DNA of 64,000 nt from Solirubrobacter soli DSM 22325 (GTDB lineage Bacteria > Actinomycetota > Thermoleophilia > Solirubrobacterales > Solirubrobacteraceae). The first letter of the stretch is position 1, and every line of letters starts with the position of its first letter. This document shows, piece by piece, positions 25,009 to 32,095 of the stretch. Under the pieces are notes generated by a model, which did not search any database, was not told the DNA's origin, and was given only the letters and a program-made list of their open reading frames with translations. The translations under genes and the position numbers were made by a program. The stretch is taken from assembly GCF_000423665.1 (NCBI RefSeq), contig NZ_AUIK01000027.1, forward strand, positions 1-64,000. Reading direction: 5' to 3'.

Positions 25009-26063
25009 TTGACACCATGGGAAACACGTACATGGAAGAGCACGACGAACCCCGCTCGGAGATCGACTGGAAGCTCGCCCGCACGATGCAGCTCAGCTTC
25101 TCGGCGCTGATCGTCTTCGTGATGGTCGTGATCTGGATCGCGACGGGGTTCGGCGATTATTTCTGGCCGATCTGGGTGTGGTTCGGCCTCACCGTGCCGA
25201 TCGCGGTGCAGTACGCGATCCGAAGGGCCGGCGCGGGACCGCGCCAATGGCGCGCGCTCAACACCCACGCCAGCCTGGCGGTCGTCGCCGGCGGCATCCT
25301 GACGTTCATCTGGGCGATGACCGGGTTCGGCTTCTGGCTGTTCTGGCCCCTGTTCGGCATGGTCGCGTTCCTCGGCCTGCATGGGCTCTCGACGGTGTGG
25401 TGGCGCGCGCTGCATCCGCAGCGTGAGAAGGAGCTGACCGAGCGGGTCGAGACCCTCACCCGCACCCGCCGCGGCGCGCTGGACGCCCAGGCCGCCGAGC
25501 TGCGCCGGATCGAGCGCGACCTGCACGATGGCGCGCAGGCCCGCCTGGTGGCGCTCTCGATGCAGCTCGGCCGCGCCGAGGACCGGCTCGACGACCATCC
25601 CGAGGCGGCGGAGCTCGTCCGCAACGCCCGCATGGAGGCGTCCAACGCGATCAAGGAGCTGCGCGACCTCGCCCGCGGCATCGCCCCGCCCGTCCTCTCC
25701 GACCGCGGCCTGCCGGCGGCCGTCGTCTCGCTCGGCGAGCGCAGCGCGCTGCCCGTGAAGGTCTCCGCGCGGCTGAACCGCCGGCTCTCGCCCGTGGTCG
25801 AGTCCGCCGCGTACTTCGTCGTGGCCGAGTCGCTGACCAACGCCGCCAAGTACGGCAACGGCGCCGAGGCCAAGGTCTCGCTGTTCGAGGAGGGCGGCCG
25901 ACTGGTCGTCGAGATCGACGACGAAGGGCCGGGCGGCGCCGACCCGAACGGCAACGGTCTTTCCGGCCTGCGCAACCGCGTCGAGGCGCTGGATGGCATC
26001 CTCGTGGTGGTGAGCAACCCAGGAGAAGGAACGACCGTGCACGCCGAGCTGCCGTGCGAGTAG
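25005..26063 (+). CDS. NarL-type sensor histidine kinase (2TM + HisKA_3)
   Basis: A kinase of up to 352 aa. Four hydrophobic segments occupy about residues 28-125, grouped as a 2TM-domain-like membrane module with almost no extracellular loop, so it probably senses within the membrane. HisKA_3 carries the phosphoacceptor His174 in ERDLHDGAQARLV; the HATPase_c has the N box (AESLTNAAKYGNG), G1 (IDDEGPGG) and G2 (NGLSGLRNRVEAL). The start could be ATG 25005, 25017 or 25032; the later ones escape an inverted repeat. The gene overlaps its response regulator by 10 nt. Confidence 0.93.
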   Translation: MVDTMGNTYMEEHDEPRSEIDWKLARTMQLSFSALIVFVMVVIWIATGFGDYFWPIWVWFGLTVPIAVQYAIRRAGAGPRQWRALNTHASLAVVAGGILTFIWAMTGFGFWLFWPLFGMVAFLGLHGLSTVWWRALHPQREKELTERVETLTRTRRGALDAQAAELRRIERDLHDGAQARLVALSMQLGRAEDRLDDHPEAAELVRNARMEASNAIKELRDLARGIAPPVLSDRGLPAAVVSLGERSALPVKVSARLNRRLSPVVESAAYFVVAESLTNAAKYGNGAEAKVSLFEEGGRLVVEIDDEGPGGADPNGNGLSGLRNRVEALDGILVVVSNPGEGTTVHAELPCE

Positions 26064-26713
26064 TCATCGCCGAAGACCAAGCACTTTTGCGCGAAGGCAT
26101 CGTCGCGCTTTTGAGAGACAAGGGGATCGATGTCGTGGCGCAGGCGGAGGACGCCGACGGCCTGCGCCGGATCCTCGCCGGGCACAAGCCGGACCTCGCG
26201 ATCTGCGACGTCCGGCTGCCGCCGACGTTCACCGACGAGGGCATCCGCGCGGCTCTGGAAGCGCGCGCGAAGTACCCCGGTCTCGGCGTCCTGATCCTCA
26301 GCCAGTACGTCGAGCCCGTCTACACCGCCGAGCTGCTCGACTCGGGCGAGGGCGGGATCGGCTACCTGCTCAAGGAGCGGGTGGGGGACGTGAAGGCGTT
26401 CATCGGCGCGGTCGAGACCGTCGCGCGGGGTGGAACCGCGCTGGACCGCGAGGTCGTCTCGGAGCTGGTCCGGCGAAGAGACCCGTCCGGCTCCGGCGGC
26501 GCGCTCGGCGCGCTGACCCCGCGAGAAACGGAGGTCCTCGGCCTGATGGCCGAGGGCCGGACCAACACCGCCATCGCCCGCGCCCTGGTCGTTACGCCGG
26601 GCGCGGTGGAGAAGCACATCTCGAACATCTTCAGCAAGCTGGACCTGCCCGCCACGGACGAAGACCACCGGCGGGTTTTGGCCGTTCTGACGTTCCTCCG
26701 CGACGAGGGGTAG
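26054..26713 (+). CDS. NarL/LuxR-family response regulator
   Basis: A 219-aa regulator with receiver domain (Glu7-Asp8 pocket, phosphoacceptor Asp52 in AICDVRLPP, and a YLLKERV switch segment) and a LuxR-type HTH (LTPRETEVLGLMAEGRTN ... VEKHISNIFSKL). GTG start at 26054 lies inside the kinase gene, so the two are translationally coupled partners. A strong hairpin 23 nt past the stop should end the kinase-regulator transcript. Confidence 0.95.
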   Translation: MRVVIAEDQALLREGIVALLRDKGIDVVAQAEDADGLRRILAGHKPDLAICDVRLPPTFTDEGIRAALEARAKYPGLGVLILSQYVEPVYTAELLDSGEGGIGYLLKERVGDVKAFIGAVETVARGGTALDREVVSELVRRRDPSGSGGALGALTPRETEVLGLMAEGRTNTAIARALVVTPGAVEKHISNIFSKLDLPATDEDHRRVLAVLTFLRDEG

Positions 26714-26735
26714 GGAATTCCACAGGGTCAGACAC

Positions 26736-26763
26736 CCGTGCTCCGCATGGTCGCGGAGCACGG
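26736..26763 (+). terminator. Intergenic hairpin, likely terminator
   Basis: CCGTGCTCCGC (26736-26746) pairs perfectly with GCGGAGCACGG (26753-26763) across a 6-nt loop. It follows the response-regulator stop by 22 nt and precedes the sensor-domain gene by 11 nt. No T run follows, as is common in high-GC actinobacteria. Confidence 0.65.
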
Positions 26764-26774
26764 ATCGGGCGAGC

Positions 26775-27371
26775 ATGAAACCCATGCTGATCCCCGCTCT
26801 GAACCGCACCGCCCGTGACGCCGCCTACCTGACCCTCGGACTGCTCACCAGCGTTCTCGCCTTCGGCGTCTGGGTCGCCGCGCTCACGCTTTCACTCACG
26901 CTCGCGATCCTGATCGTCGGCATCCCCGTGATCATCGGCTCGGCCTACGTCATGCGCTGGACCGCCGAGCTCGACCGCCAGAACGCGGCGCTTGTCTTCG
27001 GCCGGCCCGTCCGCGGCCACTACCGCTCGCACCGCGGCGGCTCGCTCGGCACCCGCGTCATGAAGACGCTCCGCGACCCGCAGGTCTGGCGCGACCTCGG
27101 CTGGCTGATCACCCACTCGATCGTGGGGTTCGCGTTCGGCGTCGCCGCCGTCACGCTCGTCGCCGTCGTCGCCGGGGTCGCCGTGCTCCCGCTCTGGTAC
27201 TGGGCGCTGCCGGACGGCTTCGACATGGGCATCTACAACGCCGACACCTTCCTCGAGGCCGTCGGCACCGCGTTCCTGGCCATCCCGGCCGGCTTCATCA
27301 CCGTCTGGGTCCTGCGCGGGATGGCCAAGTTCCACGCCTCACTGGCCGTCGAGTTCCTCGGGCGGCGCTAG
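26775..27371 (+). CDS. Stand-alone putative sensor-domain membrane protein
   Basis: A 198-aa protein with four hydrophobic helices in two pairs (about residues 16-60 and 112-185) separated by a charged loop. It resembles the 'putative sensor' domain (the four-helix unit found at the N-terminus of many actinobacterial HisKA_3 kinases), with RDAAYLTLGLLTSVLAFGVW and the second-half VWRDLGWLITHSIVGF as landmarks. Here no kinase is attached. Its position right after a kinase/regulator pair suggests an accessory or target role. It overlaps the convergent CU044_5270-like gene by 33 nt. Confidence 0.75.
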   Translation: MKPMLIPALNRTARDAAYLTLGLLTSVLAFGVWVAALTLSLTLAILIVGIPVIIGSAYVMRWTAELDRQNAALVFGRPVRGHYRSHRGGSLGTRVMKTLRDPQVWRDLGWLITHSIVGFAFGVAAVTLVAVVAGVAVLPLWYWALPDGFDMGIYNADTFLEAVGTAFLAIPAGFITVWVLRGMAKFHASLAVEFLGRR

Positions 27372-28358
27372 GACGTGGCCGAAGCGCAGGTACGTGTGGA
27401 TCTCGCCGGGCTCGGACCACTCGAGCAACTCGCTGGTCGTGGGGGAGAAGAGCACGCGCACGGTGGCGCGCCCGGTCGGGATCTCGACCCCGTTGCCCGC
27501 GCGGCCGCGGTGGTCCTTGACGTTCTCCAGCGGCGTGACGCCCTCGTAGTTGCGCAGCACGGTGATGAGGGCCGCACGCTGCGCGGGCGTCGCGTTCGCC
27601 TCGGTGAGGAGCAGGATGATGTCCCGGAGCACGTCGTACTTGACGTCGCTCCCGAGCGGGCGCCATGACCCGCCAGGCGTCCACCGGCCATCCCGGTGGG
27701 CGTCGATCAGCAGCGCCCCGAGCTGCGCCGGGTCGGTGGGGAGGTCGCGCAGCGGGACCTTGGCCAGCGCGCCGTCGCCGTAGAGGTTCGGCATGTCCTT
27801 CGGGGTCTCGAGCCGGCGGTCGGCCAGCATCCGCTGCGACTGGTCGGTGAACTTCGCCTTGGCCAGCGACGCGAGCGCCTTCTTGCGCTGCTCGGCCGGC
27901 AACTTCTCGAAGCGCCGCGCCCAGTCGGCCCGCTCCTCGTCCGGGGTGGGGAAGTGTCCGGAGACGAGCTTCGCGCCGGTCGTGAGCCGCACGCCCTGCC
28001 AGTCGCTGCTCGTCCAGCTCTCGTCGGTCGTCTCGAGCGTGTAGCGGTCGTTGGTGCGCCGCTCGACCTGCTCGACGTAGCGGAAGCCGGTCCAGGCCGC
28101 CGGGCCGGGCTGCTCGGCGGCGACCGCCGCCGCCGTGTTCAACAGCGCCGCGGCGCTGAGCGGCGCGGCGGGCGGCGCGTTCGGGTCGCTCGGCAGCGCG
28201 GCGAGGGCCGCCGTGACGGCGACCGCGGCTGTGGCGGTGACGGCACCGATCCGAATCCGGCGGCGTCGCGTGCGCCGGTCGGCGCGGGCGAGCAGGTGAC
28301 GGATCTCGTCGTCCGTCGGCTCTTCGGGCACGAGCGGGGCCAGCAGCTCATCGATCAT
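27339..28358 (-). CDS. CU044_5270-family membrane protein, probable partner of the ECF sigma factor
   Basis: A 339-aa single-pass protein. The cytoplasmic N-terminus (about residues 1-35; EEPTDDEIRHLLARADRRTRRRR) is followed by one TM (about 37-55) and a long extracytoplasmic domain. The layout matches the CU044_5270 family, regularly encoded just after ECF sigma genes and presumed to work as anti-sigma-like membrane regulators. The sigma gene upstream overlaps it by 11 nt. No zinc-binding HxxxCxxC anti-sigma motif is visible. Function is inferred from context. Confidence 0.78.
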   Translation of the reverse strand: MIDELLAPLVPEEPTDDEIRHLLARADRRTRRRRIRIGAVTATAAVAVTAALAALPSDPNAPPAAPLSAAALLNTAAAVAAEQPGPAAWTGFRYVEQVERRTNDRYTLETTDESWTSSDWQGVRLTTGAKLVSGHFPTPDEERADWARRFEKLPAEQRKKALASLAKAKFTDQSQRMLADRRLETPKDMPNLYGDGALAKVPLRDLPTDPAQLGALLIDAHRDGRWTPGGSWRPLGSDVKYDVLRDIILLLTEANATPAQRAALITVLRNYEGVTPLENVKDHRGRAGNGVEIPTGRATVRVLFSPTTSELLEWSEPGEIHTYLRFGHVLAPPEELDGQ

Positions 28359-28881
28359 CTTCGGCCTCCAAGGTCTGGCGCAGCGCCTCGCGCCCGCGGC
28401 TCAGCAGCGAGCGGACGGTGGCGGGGCGGCACCCGAGCGCGCGGGCGATCGCGTCGTCGGGCAAATCGTGGACGTAACGGAGCGTCAGCGCGGCGCGCTG
28501 GCGAGGGGGGAGGGGGGCGAGCAGCGCGAGGGCCTGCTCGAGCGGCTCCTGCGCCGGATGGTGCGCCTCGGTCAGCTCGACGGTCTCCCGCCGCTTGCGC
28601 CGGCGGGTCTCGTCGATCGCCTTGCGCACGGCGACCTTGTGGAGCCACGCGTCGAGCTTGGCGGGATCGCGCAGCGAACGGGCACGCTGGACGGCGACGA
28701 TCGCCACCTCCTGCGCGACGTCCTCGGCGGCCGCGTGGTCCCCGAGCACGCCGAGCGCGGTCGAACGGGCGACCGACAGCGCCCGGGCGGCGAGGTCGGT
28801 GCGCGAGTCCGCGCGTACCGCCGAAAGCGACGCGGCGATCACGCGGTGGTCTGCGGGTTGGGCATGCTCGTAAGACGCCAC
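28348..28881 (-). CDS. ECF RNA polymerase sigma factor
   Basis: A 177-aa group 4 sigma factor with region 2 (about residues 30-98: DHAAAEDVAQEVAIVAVQRA, then LDAWLHKVAVRKAIDETRRRKRR) and region 4 (about 118-172: LPPRQRAALTLRYVHDLPDDAIARAL with the HTH CRPATVRSLLSRGREAL). It is co-transcribed with the membrane protein downstream, which probably controls it. The intergenic dyad at 28895-28914 may mark its own promoter. Confidence 0.92.
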   Translation of the reverse strand: MASYEHAQPADHRVIAASLSAVRADSRTDLAARALSVARSTALGVLGDHAAAEDVAQEVAIVAVQRARSLRDPAKLDAWLHKVAVRKAIDETRRRKRRETVELTEAHHPAQEPLEQALALLAPLPPRQRAALTLRYVHDLPDDAIARALGCRPATVRSLLSRGREALRQTLEAEDDR

Positions 28882-28894
28882 GGGCCACCCGCAA

Positions 28895-28914
28895 TGTTGC
28901 GATACCTGGCAACA
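28895..28914. promoter_or_regulatory. Inverted repeat TGTTGC-N8-GCAACA in divergent promoter
   Basis: Perfect 6-bp arms with an 8-nt spacer sit 14 nt upstream of the ECF sigma start and 35 nt upstream of the secreted-protein ATG. A further palindrome, GGACCGGTCC, lies at 28923-28932. Both are candidates for regulator binding; the shared 67-nt gap suggests that the sigma gene and the secreted protein are co-regulated. Confidence 0.45.
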
Positions 28915-28948
28915 AAGTGGCCGGACCGGTCCAGTAACTTATGCGGGC

Positions 28949-30577
28949 ATGAAGGGATTGGCAGGGCGGGGAGTGCTGGGAGCGCTCCTGGTGTGCGGAG
29001 CGCTGGCCGCGCCCGCGCAGGCGACGATCCGGCAGGGCGCGGGAAGCGACCCGGCCGGAGATTCCACCGGTGGACCGGGGACGGACATCACGCAGGTGGC
29101 GGGAACGGCGGACGACGCGGGGAGCGCGACCGTCGCGATCCAGACGAGCGCTGCGTCGTGGGCGGACACGTGGCTGGTCGGCATCGTGGGAACGCGCAAC
29201 GGCAGCGCTTGCGGCGCGCCGTTCGTGCTCTTCCTCGGGTCGCCCACGACGAACGAGGTGGCGTTCTCGCGCGAGTCGGGCTCGAGCAAGGTCGGCCAGA
29301 TGAGCATCTCCGGCACGACGGTCACGCTCTCGGGCTCTGATCCGAGCCTCGCGCAGCCGTTCGACTGCGCGATCGCCTACACGTTGCCGGCGGGCAACAC
29401 GAACCTCAACGCGGCCTACGACACCACGGCGAACGCGCCGGCGACGCTTGCGCCGCCGCCGCCCGCGGCGACGCCGGCACCGACGCCCGTTCCGCCCGCG
29501 CCGACGCCCGCGCCGACGGTCACCAACACGCCGCCGGTGCCGGTGTCCAAGGCGGCCAAGCTGACGATCTCGCTCGGCGGCGCGCCGGCGACGATCAAGC
29601 GCAACACGTCGATGACGCTGACCCTGAGGATCGCCAACGACGGGTCGAAGAAATCGTCGAAGGTCACCGTGTCCTTCGGCAAGGCGCGCGGGCTCTCTGG
29701 GCTCGGAGGGCCCAAGGCGCTGACCGCGCTCAAGCCCGCGCAGAAACGGACGCTCAAGCTCAAGGTCAAGCTCACGAAGTCCGCCCGCAAGACCACCACG
29801 CTCAAGGTCACGGTCAAGGCCGGCAAGCTGAAGGCGACGAGCGCGGTCGTGTTGACGATCGGCACCGCGAAGAAGCCGGTGCCGCAGCCCGAGACCAAGA
29901 AGAGCCCGATCGTCGGGACGTTCTGGTGGCGCAACGTCAACCACGTCGACTACGCGTGGGACAACCGCGCGCTGTACTTCGTCGACGGCGGGACGGTCTA
30001 CAGCGGCTTCCCGAAGGGCGGTCTGCCGGCGACGTGCACGACGCCCGTCGCCGAGCCCGACGAGGAGGTGGACACCCGCGAGGGCTGCCTGCCGTACACG
30101 TTCGACGAGAAGACCGGCGCGGTGACGATCGGCGACAAGACGGGCACGTTCAAGGACGGCCGGCTGACCATCGACGGCAACGGCTACACGCCGCTCTCCA
30201 TCCCGCCCGCCGGAAAGCGCTACCAGTTCAACGAGCAGAAGCACTCGAGCTTCAGCGGCTTCTGCGGCTTCATCACCGGCTGCACGACGACGCAGGAGTA
30301 CCTGACGATGACGCCCGACGGGCAGTTCGTCCTCACCCGCAGCACGCTGTCGACCATGGGGGACCCGGGCTTCGGCCCGTACACGGCGGCCGCGAGCTGG
30401 CCGCCGGACCAGCACGGGACCTATGACGTCCAGGCGGGCGGGAAGATCGTGCTCACGTTCGCCGACGGCACGGTGCGGACCGAGACGTTCGCCGAGGACA
30501 CCAAGGACGGCCGGCCGAGCCCGACCGGAGAGGGCGTCTTCGTGGGCGAGGACAACTTCTACCCCGAACCCACCTGA
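28949..30577 (+). CDS. Secreted multidomain protein with CARDB-like domain
   Basis: A 542-aa exported protein (signal peptide ending APAQA). The first about 150 residues are a beta-rich domain; a Pro/Ala/Thr linker (about 168-195) leads to a CARDB/Ig-like domain ('TISLGGAPATIKRNTSMTLTL', 'ANDGSKKSSKVTVSFGKA'), then a Lys-rich strand region. The C-terminal about 220 residues ('GTFWWRNVNHVDYAWDNRALYFVDGG', with later 'GFCGFITGC') form a domain I do not recognise, with four or more Cys. No catalytic signature or anchor. Its divergence from the ECF sigma gene suggests an envelope-stress connection. Confidence 0.75.
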   Translation: MKGLAGRGVLGALLVCGALAAPAQATIRQGAGSDPAGDSTGGPGTDITQVAGTADDAGSATVAIQTSAASWADTWLVGIVGTRNGSACGAPFVLFLGSPTTNEVAFSRESGSSKVGQMSISGTTVTLSGSDPSLAQPFDCAIAYTLPAGNTNLNAAYDTTANAPATLAPPPPAATPAPTPVPPAPTPAPTVTNTPPVPVSKAAKLTISLGGAPATIKRNTSMTLTLRIANDGSKKSSKVTVSFGKARGLSGLGGPKALTALKPAQKRTLKLKVKLTKSARKTTTLKVTVKAGKLKATSAVVLTIGTAKKPVPQPETKKSPIVGTFWWRNVNHVDYAWDNRALYFVDGGTVYSGFPKGGLPATCTTPVAEPDEEVDTREGCLPYTFDEKTGAVTIGDKTGTFKDGRLTIDGNGYTPLSIPPAGKRYQFNEQKHSSFSGFCGFITGCTTTQEYLTMTPDGQFVLTRSTLSTMGDPGFGPYTAAASWPPDQHGTYDVQAGGKIVLTFADGTVRTETFAEDTKDGRPSPTGEGVFVGEDNFYPEPT

Positions 30578-30587
30578 TTTCAGCATC

Positions 30588-30625
30588 GTGGTGATCCGGG
30601 CGCGTTTCTTGCCGCGGATCACCAC
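30588..30625 (+). terminator. Long-stem intergenic hairpin
   Basis: GTGGTGATCCG (30588-30598) pairs perfectly with CGGATCACCAC (30615-30625); the 16-nt loop itself can form a GGC/GCC mini-stem. It starts 10 nt after the secreted-protein stop and ends 38 nt before the next ATG, so it most likely terminates transcription between two plus-strand genes. Confidence 0.7.
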
Positions 30626-30663
30626 GAGTGGCATCTCTCCGGCGACCGACACGGAGGAGACGC

Positions 30664-31374
30664 ATGTCCACTCGCTTGAAGGCGGTACTCCCGCTCACGT
30701 TGTCCATCGGCGTTCTGGCGTTCTTGGCCTCGGAGTTGGCGCTGAACTTCACGTTCCACTGGGTGACGGTCCAGGACGGGGTGTTCGGGAAGTACGGGCT
30801 GCCGCAGAACCTGCATCTGGTGCTGCCCGCGCTGTTCGTGTCCTGGGGCCTGTTCTTCATGCTCGGCGCCGACACGGCGGCGCTGGGGAAGACGATCACG
30901 GCCGCGTTCACGGGCGCGCTGTTCGCCGGCATCGCCATGTACTTCGGGCCGCTGTTCGCCGACTCGCCGGACTTCTGGGGCCTGGCGCTGTGGATCGGGC
31001 TGACGGCGGCCGGCCTGATCATCCTCTCGACCGTCGTGGAGGACGACCGCTTCGCGCCCGCACCCGCGTTCGCCTGCTACGCGTCGGTGTTCTTCTGGTG
31101 GATCGCCACGGGCCTGGACAACTTCGTCCCGGGCGGCAAGGGCGCGCACTCGGTCGACGCGGTCACGGCGGCGATCACGAACAAGCCGCTCGCGGCCGGC
31201 ACCGGCGCCTTCGGTGGGCTGATCTCGATGTCCTGGATCGCCGTGGTCGTCAGCATCTTCGTGTCGCTCGTGGTCGGCAGCCTGTTCGGGCTGTTGTCCG
31301 TCAAGCTGGCGGGACTGTTCGGGCGGATCGGCGCTCCGGCGCCCTCAGAGCCGAACGTCGCCGCTCCCGCGTAG
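30664..31374 (+). CDS. DUF1097-like polytopic membrane protein
   Basis: A 236-aa membrane protein with about six hydrophobic helices. Helix-pair content such as 'FTGALFAGIAMYFGPLFADSP' and 'LWIGLTAAGLIILST' resembles the DUF1097 family (YcdZ-like), though it is longer than the typical about 160 aa and has an acidic VVEDDR loop in the middle. ATG start at 30664 has a good GGAGGAG ribosome site at 30653-30659. The C-terminal tail is short and Pro/Ala-rich. Function unknown. Confidence 0.6.
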   Translation: MSTRLKAVLPLTLSIGVLAFLASELALNFTFHWVTVQDGVFGKYGLPQNLHLVLPALFVSWGLFFMLGADTAALGKTITAAFTGALFAGIAMYFGPLFADSPDFWGLALWIGLTAAGLIILSTVVEDDRFAPAPAFACYASVFFWWIATGLDNFVPGGKGAHSVDAVTAAITNKPLAAGTGAFGGLISMSWIAVVVSIFVSLVVGSLFGLLSVKLAGLFGRIGAPAPSEPNVAAPA

Positions 31375-31432
31375 GGAGTCGGTCTGGACGCTTCCGGGTT
31401 TCCGCCCAGGGCGTCCAGGGCAGGCGAGCGCC

Positions 31433-31990
31433 ATGTACCGACGTACAAGAACCATCGCTGCCGTGCTCTCCAGCGCCGCGTTGTTGGGCGCCGGAGCGCC
31501 GGCAGGAGCGCTCGCGCACGGCGGTGACCACGGCCGTCACGGCGACCGCCACGGCTGGCACGGCAAGCGCGGCCACGACCGCGGGCTCGGCAGGATCGCC
31601 CGCGAGCTCGGCGTCACCAAGGACCAGCTGAGATCCGCGCTCAAGGCCGCCTCCGAGCAGCAGAAGGCCGCGGCCAAGCCGCCGTCGTTCAAGGAGCTGC
31701 TGGCGCAGCATCTCGGCGTCACCACCGATCAGGTCAAGGCCGCGGCCGAGGCCGCCAAGGGCGCCGACTCCAAGGACGCCTGGCTCGCCGCCTTCGCCAA
31801 CGCCCTCGGCAAGGACACCGCCACGGTCACCGCGGCCTTCGACGCCGCTCGCACCGACCTCAAGGCCCAGTTCAAGGCCGCCCACGACGCGTTCATCAAC
31901 GCCGTCGCGCAGCAGCTCGGCCTGCCAGCCGACAAGGTCGCGGCCGCGTTCGAGCGCAAGCACGGCAAGCGTCACGCCAAGCACCACTAG
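31433..31990 (+). CDS. Secreted His-rich helical repeat protein
   Basis: A 185-aa exported protein with signal peptide ending PAGALA, then a His/Gly/Arg-rich stretch (HGGDHGRHGDRHGWHGKRGH, residues about 29-48) that could bind metal ions. The rest is alpha-helical with four degenerate units of the form 'A..LG...D.V.AA' (LGVTKDQLRSALKAA, LGVTTDQVKAAAEAA, LGKDTATVTAAFDAA, LGLPADKVAAAFERK). The tail KHGKRHAKHH is again His-rich. A clear terminator follows. Metal binding is inferred from composition only. Confidence 0.75.
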   Translation: MYRRTRTIAAVLSSAALLGAGAPAGALAHGGDHGRHGDRHGWHGKRGHDRGLGRIARELGVTKDQLRSALKAASEQQKAAAKPPSFKELLAQHLGVTTDQVKAAAEAAKGADSKDAWLAAFANALGKDTATVTAAFDAARTDLKAQFKAAHDAFINAVAQQLGLPADKVAAAFERKHGKRHAKHH

Positions 31991-32000
31991 TCCGTGTGCG

Positions 32001-32029
32001 CGAGGAGGCTTTGTAGGGGAGCCTCCTCG
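32001..32029 (+). terminator. Terminator hairpin after the His-rich protein gene
   Basis: CGAGGAGGCT (32001-32010) pairs perfectly with AGCCTCCTCG (32020-32029) around a 9-nt loop, beginning 11 nt after the stop codon. No downstream T tract. Confidence 0.75.
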
Positions 32030-32095
32030 TCAGATTAAGAACCTGGTCGAATTGCGTGGTCGGGGCGTGGGCCGCCAGCTAGCTTCACGCCCTAC

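Noticed and set aside
28355..30652. Long minus-strand frame across the secreted-protein gene (765 codons)
   Set aside because: Antisense shadow overlapping a well-supported signal-peptide protein and sigma factor gene.
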